The notes under the pieces are model-generated. The model saw nothing but the letters and a program-made list of their open reading frames with translations, was not told the DNA's origin and made no database searches. Shown piece after piece: positions 45,346 through 53,985 of a DNA stretch of 64,000 nucleotides. The position numbers and the translations under genes were made by a program. This DNA is from Amphritea balenae (GTDB lineage Bacteria; Pseudomonadota; Gammaproteobacteria; Pseudomonadales; Balneatricaceae): the NCBI RefSeq assembly GCF_003858655.1, contig NZ_RQXV01000015.1:34020-98019 (forward strand). Reading direction: 5' to 3'. Position 1 is the stretch's first letter; each line of letters begins with the position of its first letter.

Positions 45346-45837
45346 ATGAGACATATTATTTCTGTGCTGATGGAAAACGAGCCAGGTGCATTGTCCCGGG
45401 TTGTTGGTCTGTTCTCCCAGCGTAATTTCAATATTGAATCTTTGACGGTAGCACCGACGGAAGATTCCACCTTGTCCCGATTGACAGTAACAACTGTTGG
45501 CAGTGATAAAGTGGTTGAGCAGATCACTAAGCAGCTGAATAAGCTGATCGATGTAGTGAAAGTTGTTGATCTGACTGAAGGCGAGCATGTTGAACGTGAG
45601 CTGATGATGATTAAGCTGAAGGCTACCGGCCAGATGCGTGCGGAGATTAAGCGTACCGCTGATATCTTCCGTGGTCAGATCATCGACGTAACGTCCAGCA
45701 CTTACACGGTTCAGCTGACCGGTGCCAGTGAAAAACTGGATGCCTTTATTGAAACGCTGGGAACCAGCCATATTATGGAAGTGGTTCGTACCGGTGTTTC
45801 CGGTTTGTCGCGTGGTGAAAAGGTACTTAGCCTGTAA
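45346..45837 (+). CDS. ilvH: Acetolactate synthase small subunit IlvH
   Basis: The product has 163 aa from the ATG at 45346; the reading from 45316 lies inside ilvI. An N-terminal ACT domain (SVLMENEPGALSRVVGLFSQRNFNIESLTVAPTED region) binds valine for feedback inhibition, and a C-terminal domain activates the large subunit. It forms one operon with ilvI. The usual third gene ilvC is not present; a strong terminator follows instead. Confidence 0.97.
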   Translation: MRHIISVLMENEPGALSRVVGLFSQRNFNIESLTVAPTEDSTLSRLTVTTVGSDKVVEQITKQLNKLIDVVKVVDLTEGEHVERELMMIKLKATGQMRAEIKRTADIFRGQIIDVTSSTYTVQLTGASEKLDAFIETLGTSHIMEVVRTGVSGLSRGEKVLSL

Positions 45838-45856
45838 TCGATGCGTTGTATTGTAA

Positions 45857-45891
45857 AAGCCGTTGCTCTTAATAAGAGCAGCGGCTTTTTT
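45857..45891 (+). terminator. Terminator after ilvH
   Basis: A 13-14 bp stem (AAGCCGTTGCTCTT with AAGAGCAGCGGCTT, one G-T pair) with a very short loop is followed by six T residues, 20 nt after the ilvH stop. Confidence 0.92.
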
Positions 45892-46062
45892 GTATCGGCC
45901 ATTCTAAAACTGAATTTTAATGATAGTTATCACAGATGGGTTTTAAATTTGTGTCTATACTTAAAAGTCCCCCCGGCTAAATGGGGTGAGTAGATCGGTA
46001 GCACAGCGAAATGCAGTCTTAGTTTTAAGGCAAGATAAGGGTACCGGTCTGAGGAGGCAGAT

Positions 46063-46269
46063 ATGATCAGAATTGTTCAGCTATGTATGCTGAGCCTGCT
46101 GCTGGCTTTGCCATTGTCTGGTATTAATACGGACAGATTGAGTGAAGCGCAGGCCGCTCCTAGCGTCGCGTCACTATATGATGTAACCCCATACTGGAAA
46201 CAGGCGATGTCATTTCCTCGCTGGGAAGACACTTATGTTGTAGTTTTTGAGCAGGAGATGCTTGCCTGA
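46063..46269 (+). CDS. Small secreted protein of unknown function
   Basis: The product has 68 aa. A signal peptide is clear (MIRIVQLCMLSLLLALPLSG..., probable cleavage near AQA-AP at residues 31-32), leaving a mature chain of about 37 residues rich in aromatics (LYDVTPYWKQAMSFPRWEDTYVVVFEQEML). GGAGG lies 6 nt before the ATG. I do not recognise it. It is alone between the ilvH terminator and phnN. Confidence 0.6.
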   Translation: MIRIVQLCMLSLLLALPLSGINTDRLSEAQAAPSVASLYDVTPYWKQAMSFPRWEDTYVVVFEQEMLA

Positions 46270-46377
46270 CCCTGCTTAGGCTATCTCTTTGCATAAGAGA
46301 GAATCATTACTGGTGTTTCAAATTTAAGCGTATTACTCTTGATCTTAAATTAATCAGGCATTGATTGAGATCTGTTT

Positions 46378-46962
46378 ATGAGTGGAAAACTGCTCTACCT
46401 GGTAGGAGCTTCCGGCAGCGGCAAAGATAGTCTGCTTGAGGGATGCCGCCAGCGTTTGCAAACAGAGCATTGTTGCTTTGTTGCCCATCGTTATATCACC
46501 CGAGCTGCTAATATTGGTGGCGAAAATCACATTCACCTGTCGGCTGAAGAATTTGATATGCGTGCCAGCATGGGGATGTTTGCTATGCAGTGGTATTCCC
46601 ATAGCTACAGCTATGGTATTGGTTCTGAAATTGATACCTGGCTGAGTAAAGGGATTAATGTTGTTATTAACGGCTCCCGGGAATACTTGCAAATCGCGAT
46701 GCACAGCTACCCGAACCTGGTTCCGGTGTTAGTTGAAGTTGATGAAGAGACGCTGCATAAACGTCTTACTCAACGCGGCAGAGAGACAGAAGAAGAAATT
46801 CAGAGACGCCTGGCTCGTCACCGTCAGATAGTCGATAGCTTGCCGGATACTATTCATCGTATAGACAATAATTCGGAGCTCAAAGATGGCGTAGATGCCT
46901 TGTTGAGTCTGATTGAGTCAATGGCGCCGCAGAGCATTCAGCCAGTTAGAGCGACACATTAA
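46378..46962 (+). CDS. phnN: Ribose 1,5-bisphosphate phosphokinase PhnN
   Basis: The product has 194 aa of guanylate-kinase fold. Walker A is GASGSGKDSLL; conserved family segments are AHRYITR and WYSHSYSYGIGSEID, with NGSREYL. PhnN makes phosphoribosyl pyrophosphate from ribose 1,5-bisphosphate, usually in C-P lyase operons. No other phn gene is in the window, so this orphan may serve PRPP supply or nucleotide salvage. A terminator follows. Confidence 0.88.
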   Translation: MSGKLLYLVGASGSGKDSLLEGCRQRLQTEHCCFVAHRYITRAANIGGENHIHLSAEEFDMRASMGMFAMQWYSHSYSYGIGSEIDTWLSKGINVVINGSREYLQIAMHSYPNLVPVLVEVDEETLHKRLTQRGRETEEEIQRRLARHRQIVDSLPDTIHRIDNNSELKDGVDALLSLIESMAPQSIQPVRATH

Positions 46963-46992
46963 GTCGCTGGAAATGGCTCTTAAATAAAACGG

Positions 46993-47021
46993 GAGGGTGC
47001 TAATATGCACCCTCTTTTTTT
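46993..47021 (+). terminator. Terminator after phnN
   Basis: An 8-bp stem GAGGGTGC / GCACCCTC with loop TAATAT is followed by seven T residues. Confidence 0.93.
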
Positions 47022-47084
47022 GTCTGATGCATCGTTTCTCGGGCGATGTTTATAGTTTTCTTTAATTTTGTAAAGGATCGTTAG

Positions 47085-47474
47085 ATGTTCAGAGTTGAAT
47101 TTAAGGTGCGGGACTACGAACTGGATATGCAGGGCATCGTGAATAATGGTGTTTATTTTAATTATCTTGAACATGCCCGACATGAATTCCTGCTCGAGAG
47201 CGGTATCGACTTTGCGGCCATGACCGAAGCAGGTATCCATCTGGTGGTTATTCGCTCTGAGTTGGATTATAAGGCGTCACTGAAAAGTGGAGATCGCTTT
47301 GTCGTTGAGGTATCGCTTGAACGTATCAGTAAGGTGAAGTTTGGCTTTCGTCAGCGGGTTGTCAGACTGGAAGATGAGAAAGTCTGCGTTGAAGGGCTGG
47401 TGATAGGAACGGCTCTGAATCAGCGAGGCCGGCCTTATATCTCGCCAGAGCTGGAAGCGTTGTTTGCAGTATAA
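47085..47474 (+). CDS. Acyl-CoA thioesterase, hotdog fold (4HBT/YbgC type)
   Basis: The product has 129 aa. The motif YELDMQGIVNNGVYFNYLEHARHEFL is the typical 4-hydroxybenzoyl-CoA thioesterase signature with the catalytic aspartate in the D-x-Q-G-I-V-N-N loop. It hydrolyses acyl-CoA thioesters; the substrate is unknown. AGGAT precedes the ATG. It stands alone between phnN and the EamA transporter gene. Confidence 0.85.
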   Translation: MFRVEFKVRDYELDMQGIVNNGVYFNYLEHARHEFLLESGIDFAAMTEAGIHLVVIRSELDYKASLKSGDRFVVEVSLERISKVKFGFRQRVVRLEDEKVCVEGLVIGTALNQRGRPYISPELEALFAV

Positions 47475-47549
47475 GCTGACAGAATAAGTCAGCGGTTATA
47501 GGTTCAGGGTAGAAGCTCTCAGGATAAACTCAGGGAAAAAGTTTAGCGC

Positions 47550-48458
47550 ATGATTAAAGAGAAGTTTGATGGCTTAGCCATTGTCCTGCTGATTTTGCTC
47601 TGCATGTTATTTGGTTTGAATCAGGTCGTGGTTAAGTTCGGCCTGGAAGGTATTTCGCCATTGATGCAGGCAGGCTTACGCTCACTGGGGGCTACCTTTC
47701 TGCTAATGGGGTGGATGCGCTACAGAGGCGAAACTATTTTTTACAGAGATGGTGCTGGCTGGTGGGGAGTATTGATCGGAATACTGTTTACCGGTGAGTT
47801 TCTGTTTCTGTATCAGGGCCTGACGCTGACCAGTGCCTCCCATGCCACAATATTCCTCTATACATCGCCATTTATTGTTGCCTTGGGTGCACATTTTTTT
47901 ATTCCTGGGGAAACGCTGCGTCTGGGCCAGATTGGCGGACTGGCAATTGCTTTTTCCGGAGTTGTTCTGGCGTTTAGTGACTCGCTGACAGAACAGGCTT
48001 CAGAGCAGACCTCAGTGCTGGGTGATCTGTTGGTGTTATTAGGCGCGATATTCTGGGGAGCCACCACTGTTGTGTTAAAGGCCTCGCCGCAGCGGCACCA
48101 GTCACCGGCCCGGGTCCTGCTCTATCAATTGGCAGTATCAGCCATCGCTTTGTTGGTATTATCGGCGTTGCTAGGGGAAACGGGAGTCACCGATCTGAAT
48201 GTTACCGTGGCAGCATCGCTGCTGTTTCAGACGGTATTAATGGCGTTTGTCGGTTATCTTGCGTGGTTCTGGTTGCTAAGCCATTACCAGGCAGCAAAAG
48301 TTGCCAGCTTTACTTTCCTAACGCCTTTGTTTGGTGTGCTGTTTGCCTGGTTGATACTGGATGAAAGTATTACCGCGAATATGGTTGCTGCTTTGATTTT
48401 GGTGGCACTGGGGATCTATTTGGTTAATAAGCCTCGGTCTATCGTCAGAGCGGGTTAA
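47550..48458 (+). CDS. EamA/DMT-family transporter
   Basis: The product has 302 aa with ten hydrophobic helices in two EamA repeats (about residues 10-140 and 155-292). Such drug/metabolite transporters commonly export amino acids or metabolites. The gene is convergent with ilvY and overlaps its 3' end by 4 bp. The substrate is unknown; proximity to ilv genes could hint at branched-chain amino-acid export, but that is speculation. Confidence 0.87.
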   Translation: MIKEKFDGLAIVLLILLCMLFGLNQVVVKFGLEGISPLMQAGLRSLGATFLLMGWMRYRGETIFYRDGAGWWGVLIGILFTGEFLFLYQGLTLTSASHATIFLYTSPFIVALGAHFFIPGETLRLGQIGGLAIAFSGVVLAFSDSLTEQASEQTSVLGDLLVLLGAIFWGATTVVLKASPQRHQSPARVLLYQLAVSAIALLVLSALLGETGVTDLNVTVAASLLFQTVLMAFVGYLAWFWLLSHYQAAKVASFTFLTPLFGVLFAWLILDESITANMVAALILVALGIYLVNKPRSIVRAG

Positions 48459-49327
48459 CGAATCTGAGACCAGAATGCGTCAATCAATGGGCTTTGCAGT
48501 TTTTTCTTCAGTGCAAACAGTCCCACATCATAATCTTTAAGTTGAGGCTCAACCGGCAGGATTCTTACCCGGCCAGATAAAGGGCTGTTATCCAGTACGA
48601 TCTTAGGGACTACGCCGACGCCAAATCCAAGGCTGACCATGCTAACAATTGCTTCATTACCGGCAACCTGCGCATAAATTAATGGTTTAACGTTGTGCTG
48701 CTTAAACCAACGGTCTATGCGTTTTCTGGATACCCCTTCTTCCGACAAAATCATCGGTATCTCTGCCCAGTTCATAGGACCTGCTAATAACTGATCCAGT
48801 TCGGAGTTCAGCTTAGGGGCAATAAAGACCAGAGGTGATGAGGCGATATGCTTAAAATCCAGACTGGCAGGCATACTGTCTGGGCGGGCGGCAATAGTGA
48901 TATCTTCGTCCCCGGCCAGTACCCGGGGAATTGCATTTTCAGCATCGCCGGTATGGAGTTTTATTTCGATCTTTGGATGTAGTTGGCGAAACTCACTCAA
49001 TATATCGTAGAGAAAACTATAGCTGGCGGTTACCGAACAGTACACGCTGATCTCTCCCTGTAGCTCCTGGGCACCTTCTAACAGCGAGTTTCGCACTACA
49101 TCCCACTGAATCAGGGCTTCTCGCGCATATTCCTGAAACCGTTCACCTTCCTTTGTCAGGCTGACGGTGCGGTTATCCCGTTCAAACAGCTGAACCCCCA
49201 AAGATTCTTCCAGTTGCTTTATTGTCCGGGTTAGCGCTGAAGGGCTTATATGACAGGCCTCACTGGCGCGGCCAAAATGCAAACTATCGCACAGACTAAT
49301 AAATAGCTTCAGGGATTTAGTGTCCAT
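48455..49327 (-). CDS. ilvY: LysR-family activator IlvY
   Basis: The product has 290 aa from the ATG at 49327 (an upstream in-frame TTG is unlikely). An N-terminal winged HTH (HFGRASEACHISPSALTRTIKQLEE) is followed by a LysR substrate-binding domain. The segments FERDNRTVSLT, CSVTASYSFLYDILSEF and EIKLHTGDAENA match IlvY closely. IlvY activates ilvC when bound to acetolactate-type inducers. ilvC itself is not in the window, so its target must lie elsewhere. Confidence 0.88.
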   Translation of the reverse strand: MDTKSLKLFISLCDSLHFGRASEACHISPSALTRTIKQLEESLGVQLFERDNRTVSLTKEGERFQEYAREALIQWDVVRNSLLEGAQELQGEISVYCSVTASYSFLYDILSEFRQLHPKIEIKLHTGDAENAIPRVLAGDEDITIAARPDSMPASLDFKHIASSPLVFIAPKLNSELDQLLAGPMNWAEIPMILSEEGVSRKRIDRWFKQHNVKPLIYAQVAGNEAIVSMVSLGFGVGVVPKIVLDNSPLSGRVRILPVEPQLKDYDVGLFALKKKLQSPLIDAFWSQIR

Positions 49328-49567
49328 AACCAAGACCAGTGTATTGCTATTAATGAAATATAGTTGTCTATATATACCATTTAATGCAATTTAAAGCAGA
49401 TCAATTAAGTAACTGAAGGTGAAGTAAGGTGGAGTAGGTTTCTATGAGAGTCAGTGTATCGGGCCTTGTTTATCAGAGCCGGTTGATCTGGGTTAGGGTA
49501 ATAAAACCGGTTAGCAGGTAGTGTAGGCATCAATATTAATTAGTCTGGTAAGGACTCAGGGGTTCAA

Positions 49568-50773
49568 ATGAAGTATGACATTGTAATCATTGGCGCAGGC
49601 CCTGCAGGGCTTAGTTTTGCCCGTTCACTCAAGGATAGCTCCCTTAAAGTGTTGCTGGTGGAGCGGTCGTCTTTGGAAACCTTGCGTACTCCTCCTGAAG
49701 ACGGACGTGAAATTGCGCTGACTCATTTATCTGTAGAGATGATGAAAGATTCTGGTGCCTGGCAGCAGTTGGCAAAGGACGATGTGTCGCCGATCTGTGC
49801 CGCTAAGGTATTGGATGGAGATTCCAGCTATACCCTGAATTTTGATAATACCGAAGCCGATCTTGATGCTCTGGGTTATCTGGTACCGAATGACAAAATC
49901 CGTAAAGCCTATTTTGAGGTGGTTGAAGGTATCGACAATCTGGAGTTATTGACCGAAACTTCCGTCGAAGATGTAGGCAGTACTACCGAAAATGCCTGGG
50001 TACAGCTATCAAATGGTGATCGTGTTGAATGCGACCTGTTGGTGTCAGCGGATAGTCGTTTCTCTGAAACCCGCCGAAAGATGGGTGTGCCAGCGTCAAT
50101 GAAAGATTTCTCCCGTACTGCGATTGTTTGCCGGATGGAGCATTCTGTTCCTCATAATCAGACCGCTTTTGAGTGCTTCCATTACGGCCGTACTCTGGCC
50201 ATTCTGCCGATGACCGGTAATCTTTCATCTATTGTTGTCACGGTATCCAGTGCTGAAGCTGATAGCATTTTTAATATGAGTGAAGAAGCTTTTGCTGCCG
50301 ATATTGAGCAGCGCTTACAAGGTCAACTGGGTAATATGAAGCTCTATGGGCGTCGTCATTTGTACCCACTGGTGGCTGTGCATGCGAATAAATTCATTAG
50401 TCGCCGGTTTGCTGTGATTGGGGATGCTGCCGTTGGTATGCATCCGGTGACTGCGCACGGTTTTAATCTTGGTTTGCGTAGCCAGGAGACCCTGGCGAAA
50501 GAGATTAAGAGTGCCCTGGCTCAGAGCCGGGATATTGGCTCTGCCAGCGTATTGGAAAAATATCAGACTAACCATATGCGCGTGACTAAGCCACTCTATA
50601 TGGGCACTAACCTGGTAGTCGGCTTATTTACCAATGATAACTTTGCTGCCAAGGTTGTGCGTAAAGCGACATTGCGGGTTGCCAATAACTTTGCCCCTTT
50701 AAAGCAGATCATTACCCGTAAGCTAACGGAGAAAAAGATCGATATTCCATTCTTTCTACCCGGCTTAAAATAG
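49568..50773 (+). CDS. ubiM: FAD-dependent ubiquinone hydroxylase, UbiM-like
   Basis: The product has 401 aa of the UbiH/Coq6 flavoprotein monooxygenase family. The FAD-binding motif IVIIGAGPAGLSFARSL is at the N-terminus, DGREIALTHLS follows, and the second FAD motif FAVIGDAAVGMHPVTAHGFNLGLRS is near residues 280-305. The sequence resembles UbiM (5-demethoxyubiquinol-8 5-hydroxylase type), a broad-specificity aerobic hydroxylase of ubiquinone synthesis in some proteobacteria. UbiH, UbiI or UbiF identity cannot be fully excluded. A strong terminator follows. Confidence 0.78.
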   Translation: MKYDIVIIGAGPAGLSFARSLKDSSLKVLLVERSSLETLRTPPEDGREIALTHLSVEMMKDSGAWQQLAKDDVSPICAAKVLDGDSSYTLNFDNTEADLDALGYLVPNDKIRKAYFEVVEGIDNLELLTETSVEDVGSTTENAWVQLSNGDRVECDLLVSADSRFSETRRKMGVPASMKDFSRTAIVCRMEHSVPHNQTAFECFHYGRTLAILPMTGNLSSIVVTVSSAEADSIFNMSEEAFAADIEQRLQGQLGNMKLYGRRHLYPLVAVHANKFISRRFAVIGDAAVGMHPVTAHGFNLGLRSQETLAKEIKSALAQSRDIGSASVLEKYQTNHMRVTKPLYMGTNLVVGLFTNDNFAAKVVRKATLRVANNFAPLKQIITRKLTEKKIDIPFFLPGLK

Positions 50774-50788
50774 TCCGATCGCTTTCTA

Positions 50789-50824
50789 AAAAGGGCTGTA
50801 TTCGAATGAATACAGCCCTTTTTT
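50789..50824 (+). terminator. Terminator after the ubiM-like gene
   Basis: A 15-bp perfect stem (AAAAGGGCTGTATTC with GAATACAGCCCTTTT, loop GAAT) ends in a T run, 15 nt after the stop codon. Confidence 0.95.
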
Positions 50825-50869
50825 ATGCTTCTTTGCGGGGGCGGAATGAGCTATATATGCTGCTTACCA

Positions 50870-50995
50870 CAGTAATCAGGGGATATGCTAAGAGAACAGA
50901 GGAGAGCGTAAGGATTTGTAAAAGATTGAAGAGCTTTTACAGGAGCCCCGTTTTCTCGGTGTCCTCAGCGTTCTCCGTGGTGCAGTTTTTTTATT
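50870..50995. repeat. Purine-rich intergenic repeat-like segment
   Basis: Read on the minus strand, the stretch contains quasi-repeated units CACGGAGAA, GCTGAGGACA and CCGAGAAAAC, then a TTTACA-type palindrome (GTAAAAGATTGAAGAGCTTTTAC on the plus strand) and GAGGAGAG. It looks like the dispersed GGAGAA-type intergenic repeats of some gammaproteobacteria. There is no coding potential. Confidence 0.35.
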
Positions 50996-51022
50996 GAGTC
51001 TGCAGCTGAGCAAGGTATCCTA

Positions 51023-51290
51023 GGGGAGTCTGCGAACAAGCCCCGCTCTTGCTCTGCAAGACCTGAAGCTTGCAGATGCAAGGCGAAGTACGTCATTAAT
51101 GGCCTTAGTCCTTAATAAGAACTTCAACGATGTAGATGCGGGCTTCAGGACTTGCCCTGCGGGGCTTACGGGAAAGCCCACACTCTTTGTCAGAACTTCT
51201 TATAAGGTCCAGACATTATTTCAAAGCTCTTCCTTGATTGTGAGCTTTCCCGTAAGACAGAGTGCCGCCAGGACTTATTCGCAGGCTCCC
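51023..51290. mobile_element. Miniature inverted-repeat element B (composite)
   Basis: This is a non-coding element of about 268 bp. Terminal inverted repeats are GGGAGTCTGCGAACAAGCCC (left) and, as reverse complement of the right end, GGGAGCCTGCGAATAAGTCC, matching at 17 of 20 positions. It shares the TGCGAACAAGCCCC end and AAGGTCCAGACATT (51204-51217) with element A. Inside is a second perfect 13-bp inverted repeat CTTACGGGAAAGC (51165-51177) / GCTTTCCCGTAAG (51244-51256) and a partial extra copy of the end motif near 51147, so it may be two nested elements. A 3-bp CTA target duplication is possible. Confidence 0.7.
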
Positions 51291-51319
51291 TAAGCCTGTT
51301 ATCAGAAAAGGAATGCGTT

Positions 51320-52060
51320 TTGAAATCCCGTGAACAGCTGAAAATCCTGTTGTTACAGATTCGTGATGGTGAACAGGTAAGGCAGGAAGAGTATCTTAGC
51401 TTTGCCGAATACTGTGGTGTGGAGCCGCACCAGATAGATATCCTGAATGTGTTTGATACCCCTGAATTTCCAATAACGGCAGCTGATGAATATGATGCGC
51501 TACTGGTTGGGGGCGCCAGCGAAGCTAACGTCTTAAAGCCGGATCAGTTTCCGTTTGTGCTGCAGTGTCAGAATCTAATCCGTTATTGTGCGGAAACAGC
51601 AAAGCCGGTATTCGCATCTTGCTTTGGCTTTCAGCTGGCGGTACTGGCTTTGGGTGGAGAAATTTTGCATAAAGATGAAGACTTTGAGATGGGCACTTTA
51701 CCTATCTCTCTGTCTGAGTCAGCGGTAGATGATCAGTTGTACCATGATACGCCGGATGGTTTTCATGCTATTTCAGTACATAGACAATATGCCGAATCAG
51801 TACCGGATGATTGCGAAGTTCTGGCCTATACCGATCAATGTATCCATAGCTTTAAATTGCAGGGCAAGCCCTTTTGGGCATTTCAGTTTCACCCTGAAGT
51901 GGATAAAGCTACGCTGATAGAACGGCTGACTTTCTATAAGGCTCATTATACCGATGGTGATGGTCAACTGGACCGGGTGTTGAGTTCAGCGGTAGAAACC
52001 CCCGAGTCAAATTATCTGGTGCGTAAGTTTGTGGATCGGGTATTGTTGTCCGGTACATAG
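51320..52060 (+). CDS. Class I glutamine amidotransferase-like protein
   Basis: The product has 246 aa. The catalytic triad is visible: nucleophile C101 in FASCFGFQLAVLALGG, H191 and E193 in FQFHPEVDK. Length and sequence fit stand-alone GATase1 proteins related to the GuaA glutaminase domain or YfeJ-like proteins; the synthase partner or gamma-glutamyl substrate is unknown. The start is TTG at 51320, placed 7 nt after AAGGA; a nearer ATG at 51313 opens only a six-codon frame. The gene starts 30 bp beyond the inverted-repeat element. Confidence 0.8.
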   Translation: MKSREQLKILLLQIRDGEQVRQEEYLSFAEYCGVEPHQIDILNVFDTPEFPITAADEYDALLVGGASEANVLKPDQFPFVLQCQNLIRYCAETAKPVFASCFGFQLAVLALGGEILHKDEDFEMGTLPISLSESAVDDQLYHDTPDGFHAISVHRQYAESVPDDCEVLAYTDQCIHSFKLQGKPFWAFQFHPEVDKATLIERLTFYKAHYTDGDGQLDRVLSSAVETPESNYLVRKFVDRVLLSGT

Positions 52061-52084
52061 CTTTCAGCGCAGTGGGAAAGTAGA

Positions 52085-52141
52085 ATGTCTGAAGTTGTTA
52101 TTTCTGAAGTTATTAATAGTTGTGGTGTAAACACTTTATGA
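52085..52141 (+). CDS. Possible 18-codon leader ORF overlapping pssA
   Basis: ATG at 52085 opens an 18-codon frame (MSEVVISEVINSCGVNTL) whose TGA overlaps the pssA ATG as ATGA. A weak GGGAAAG lies upstream, while pssA itself has no Shine-Dalgarno, so pssA translation may depend on coupling. The peptide contains a duplicated SEV-VI segment. It could be chance; there is no protein evidence. Confidence 0.4.
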   Translation: MSEVVISEVINSCGVNTL

Positions 52142-52929
52142 ACGATCAGCAGGATCATAATGGCGCGAATGATAGCGCTTCAAAGGATTGTCCCGAGCAG
52201 GACCAGCAGTCAGTAAAGCCGCGTAGCCGTGGTATCTACCTGTTACCTAACCTGTTTACGACAGGCGCTCTGTTTTGTGGATTTTATGCTGTAGTTGCTG
52301 GCATGAATGATCAGTTTGATAGTGCAGCCATTGCTATTTTTGTGGCAATGGTGCTAGACGGCCTTGATGGTCGGGTAGCTCGCATGACTAATACTCAGAG
52401 TGCTTTCGGTGCCGAGTATGATTCATTATCTGACATGGTTTCTTTCGGCGTTGCGCCGGCGCTAGTGACGTTTAGCTGGGTGCTGAGTGATGCAGGTAAA
52501 TTCGGCTGGTTCTGTGCCTTTATTTATGTGGCAGGTGCTGCCCTGCGTCTGGCCCGGTTTAATACCCAGATCGGTTCAGTCGATAAACGTTATTTTGTCG
52601 GCCTGCCAAGCCCGGCAGCGGCAGCTGCGGTTGCAGGTCTGGTGTGGGCGAGTGTTGAGTTTGATATCGATGTCAGCAGCTTTGTATATCTGATTGCTGT
52701 TTATGTGGCATTGGTGGGCGTGTTGATGGTGAGTAATGTGCTCTACCATAGCTTTAAGGATATCGATGCCAAAGGTAAGATTCCGTTTATGATCTTATTG
52801 GCAATAGTGCTGGTGATCGGTGTTATCTCTATCAGCCCACCCATTTTTCTTTGGTTGCTGATTCTGGGGTACACCTTATCGGGTCCGGTGTTGTGGTTGC
52901 TACGCAAACGTAAAACACTGGCGAGTTAA
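52138..52929 (+). CDS. pssA: CDP-diacylglycerol--serine O-phosphatidyltransferase PssA
   Basis: The product has 263 aa from the ATG at 52138. A hydrophilic N-terminus (about residues 1-30) precedes six to eight membrane helices. The CDP-alcohol phosphotransferase motif is DGLDGRVARMTNTQSAFG..EYDSLSD. It makes phosphatidylserine, the precursor of phosphatidylethanolamine. This is the membrane-type PssA found in Pseudomonas and Bacillus rather than the E. coli phospholipase-D-like enzyme. No Shine-Dalgarno precedes the ATG. Confidence 0.92.
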   Translation: MNDQQDHNGANDSASKDCPEQDQQSVKPRSRGIYLLPNLFTTGALFCGFYAVVAGMNDQFDSAAIAIFVAMVLDGLDGRVARMTNTQSAFGAEYDSLSDMVSFGVAPALVTFSWVLSDAGKFGWFCAFIYVAGAALRLARFNTQIGSVDKRYFVGLPSPAAAAAVAGLVWASVEFDIDVSSFVYLIAVYVALVGVLMVSNVLYHSFKDIDAKGKIPFMILLAIVLVIGVISISPPIFLWLLILGYTLSGPVLWLLRKRKTLAS

Positions 52930-52956
52930 TAGAACAACAGGCAGGAGTGTGCGGTT

Positions 52957-53985
52957 TTGAACAGGAAACTATTTTCCAGAAATACCGGGCAGATCCTGTC
53001 ATCAGAGATTACCCCCGAGTCGATCTATAAGCAGCGCCGTCAGTTTATGCAAGCGGCGCTATCTGTTGCGGCTCTGCCTGTTCTGGGTTATTCATCAGTA
53101 CTGGCCGCTGCACCGGAGTATGATATTCCGACTGACCTGCCGCGCTATGCGGGCCCTGACTGGATGAAGCAAAAAATAGCCGGTGCCGCCCACAATGCTG
53201 CCTTTTCGGTCAAAGAAAAAACGGCACCCTACTATCATGCGATAACACATAATAATTTTTATGAGTTTGGTACGGATAAGCGGGACCCTGCCCGTTATGC
53301 AAAGAGCTTTAAAACAGATCCCTGGCAGGTAGAGATCAGTGGCGCAGTGGCTAAACCCGGTGTTTATAATCTGGAAGATATTCTTGCCCCCCACGCACTG
53401 GAAGATCGAATCTATCGTCTGCGTTGTGTCGAAGCCTGGTCGATGGTTATTCCCTGGTTGGGTTTTCCGTTGGCGGATCTTATTAAGCGTTTCGAGCCTA
53501 CCTCCAAAGCTAAGTTTGTTCAGTTTCAGACCATACTCGATAAAGAGCAGATGTCAGAACAGCGTAGCTCATTTGGGACTATCGACTGGCCATATGTAGA
53601 AGGGCTGCGCATTGATGAAGCGATGAATCCGCTGACGCTGATGGCGGTGGGCATGTATGGTAATGCCTTACCACCCCAAAACGGAGCGCCATTACGATTG
53701 GTGGTGCCCTGGAAATACGGTTTTAAATCTATCAAATCTATTGTTCGCATTCATTTCAGTGAAACTATGCCCGAAACCAGTTGGAATATAACGGCGCCGG
53801 ATGAGTATGGTTTCTATGCGAATGTTAATCCTGCGGTTGATCATCCGCGCTGGTCTCAGGCTACTGAACGTCGGCTACCGGCGACCTTATTGAGTCCTAA
53901 TATTATTGATACTTTGCCATTCAATGGTTATGCAGATCAGGTTGCACATCTCTATAAGGGGATGGATCTGAACCGGCTGTTCTGA
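52957..53985 (+). CDS. msrP: Periplasmic methionine sulfoxide reductase catalytic subunit MsrP
   Basis: The product has 342 aa from a TTG start at 52957 with GGAG 9 nt upstream; later ATGs would remove the Tat signal. A twin-arginine motif (KQRRQFM, R27-R28) and a hydrophobic stretch precede the molybdopterin domain. C157 in [12 protein letters not shown] is the molybdenum ligand. MsrP repairs oxidised methionines in periplasmic proteins with electrons from MsrQ. Its TGA overlaps the msrQ ATG. Confidence 0.96.
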   Translation: MNRKLFSRNTGQILSSEITPESIYKQRRQFMQAALSVAALPVLGYSSVLAAAPEYDIPTDLPRYAGPDWMKQKIAGAAHNAAFSVKEKTAPYYHAITHNNFYEFGTDKRDPARYAKSFKTDPWQVEISGAVAKPGVYNLEDILAPHALEDRIYRLRCVEAWSMVIPWLGFPLADLIKRFEPTSKAKFVQFQTILDKEQMSEQRSSFGTIDWPYVEGLRIDEAMNPLTLMAVGMYGNALPPQNGAPLRLVVPWKYGFKSIKSIVRIHFSETMPETSWNITAPDEYGFYANVNPAVDHPRWSQATERRLPATLLSPNIIDTLPFNGYADQVAHLYKGMDLNRLF

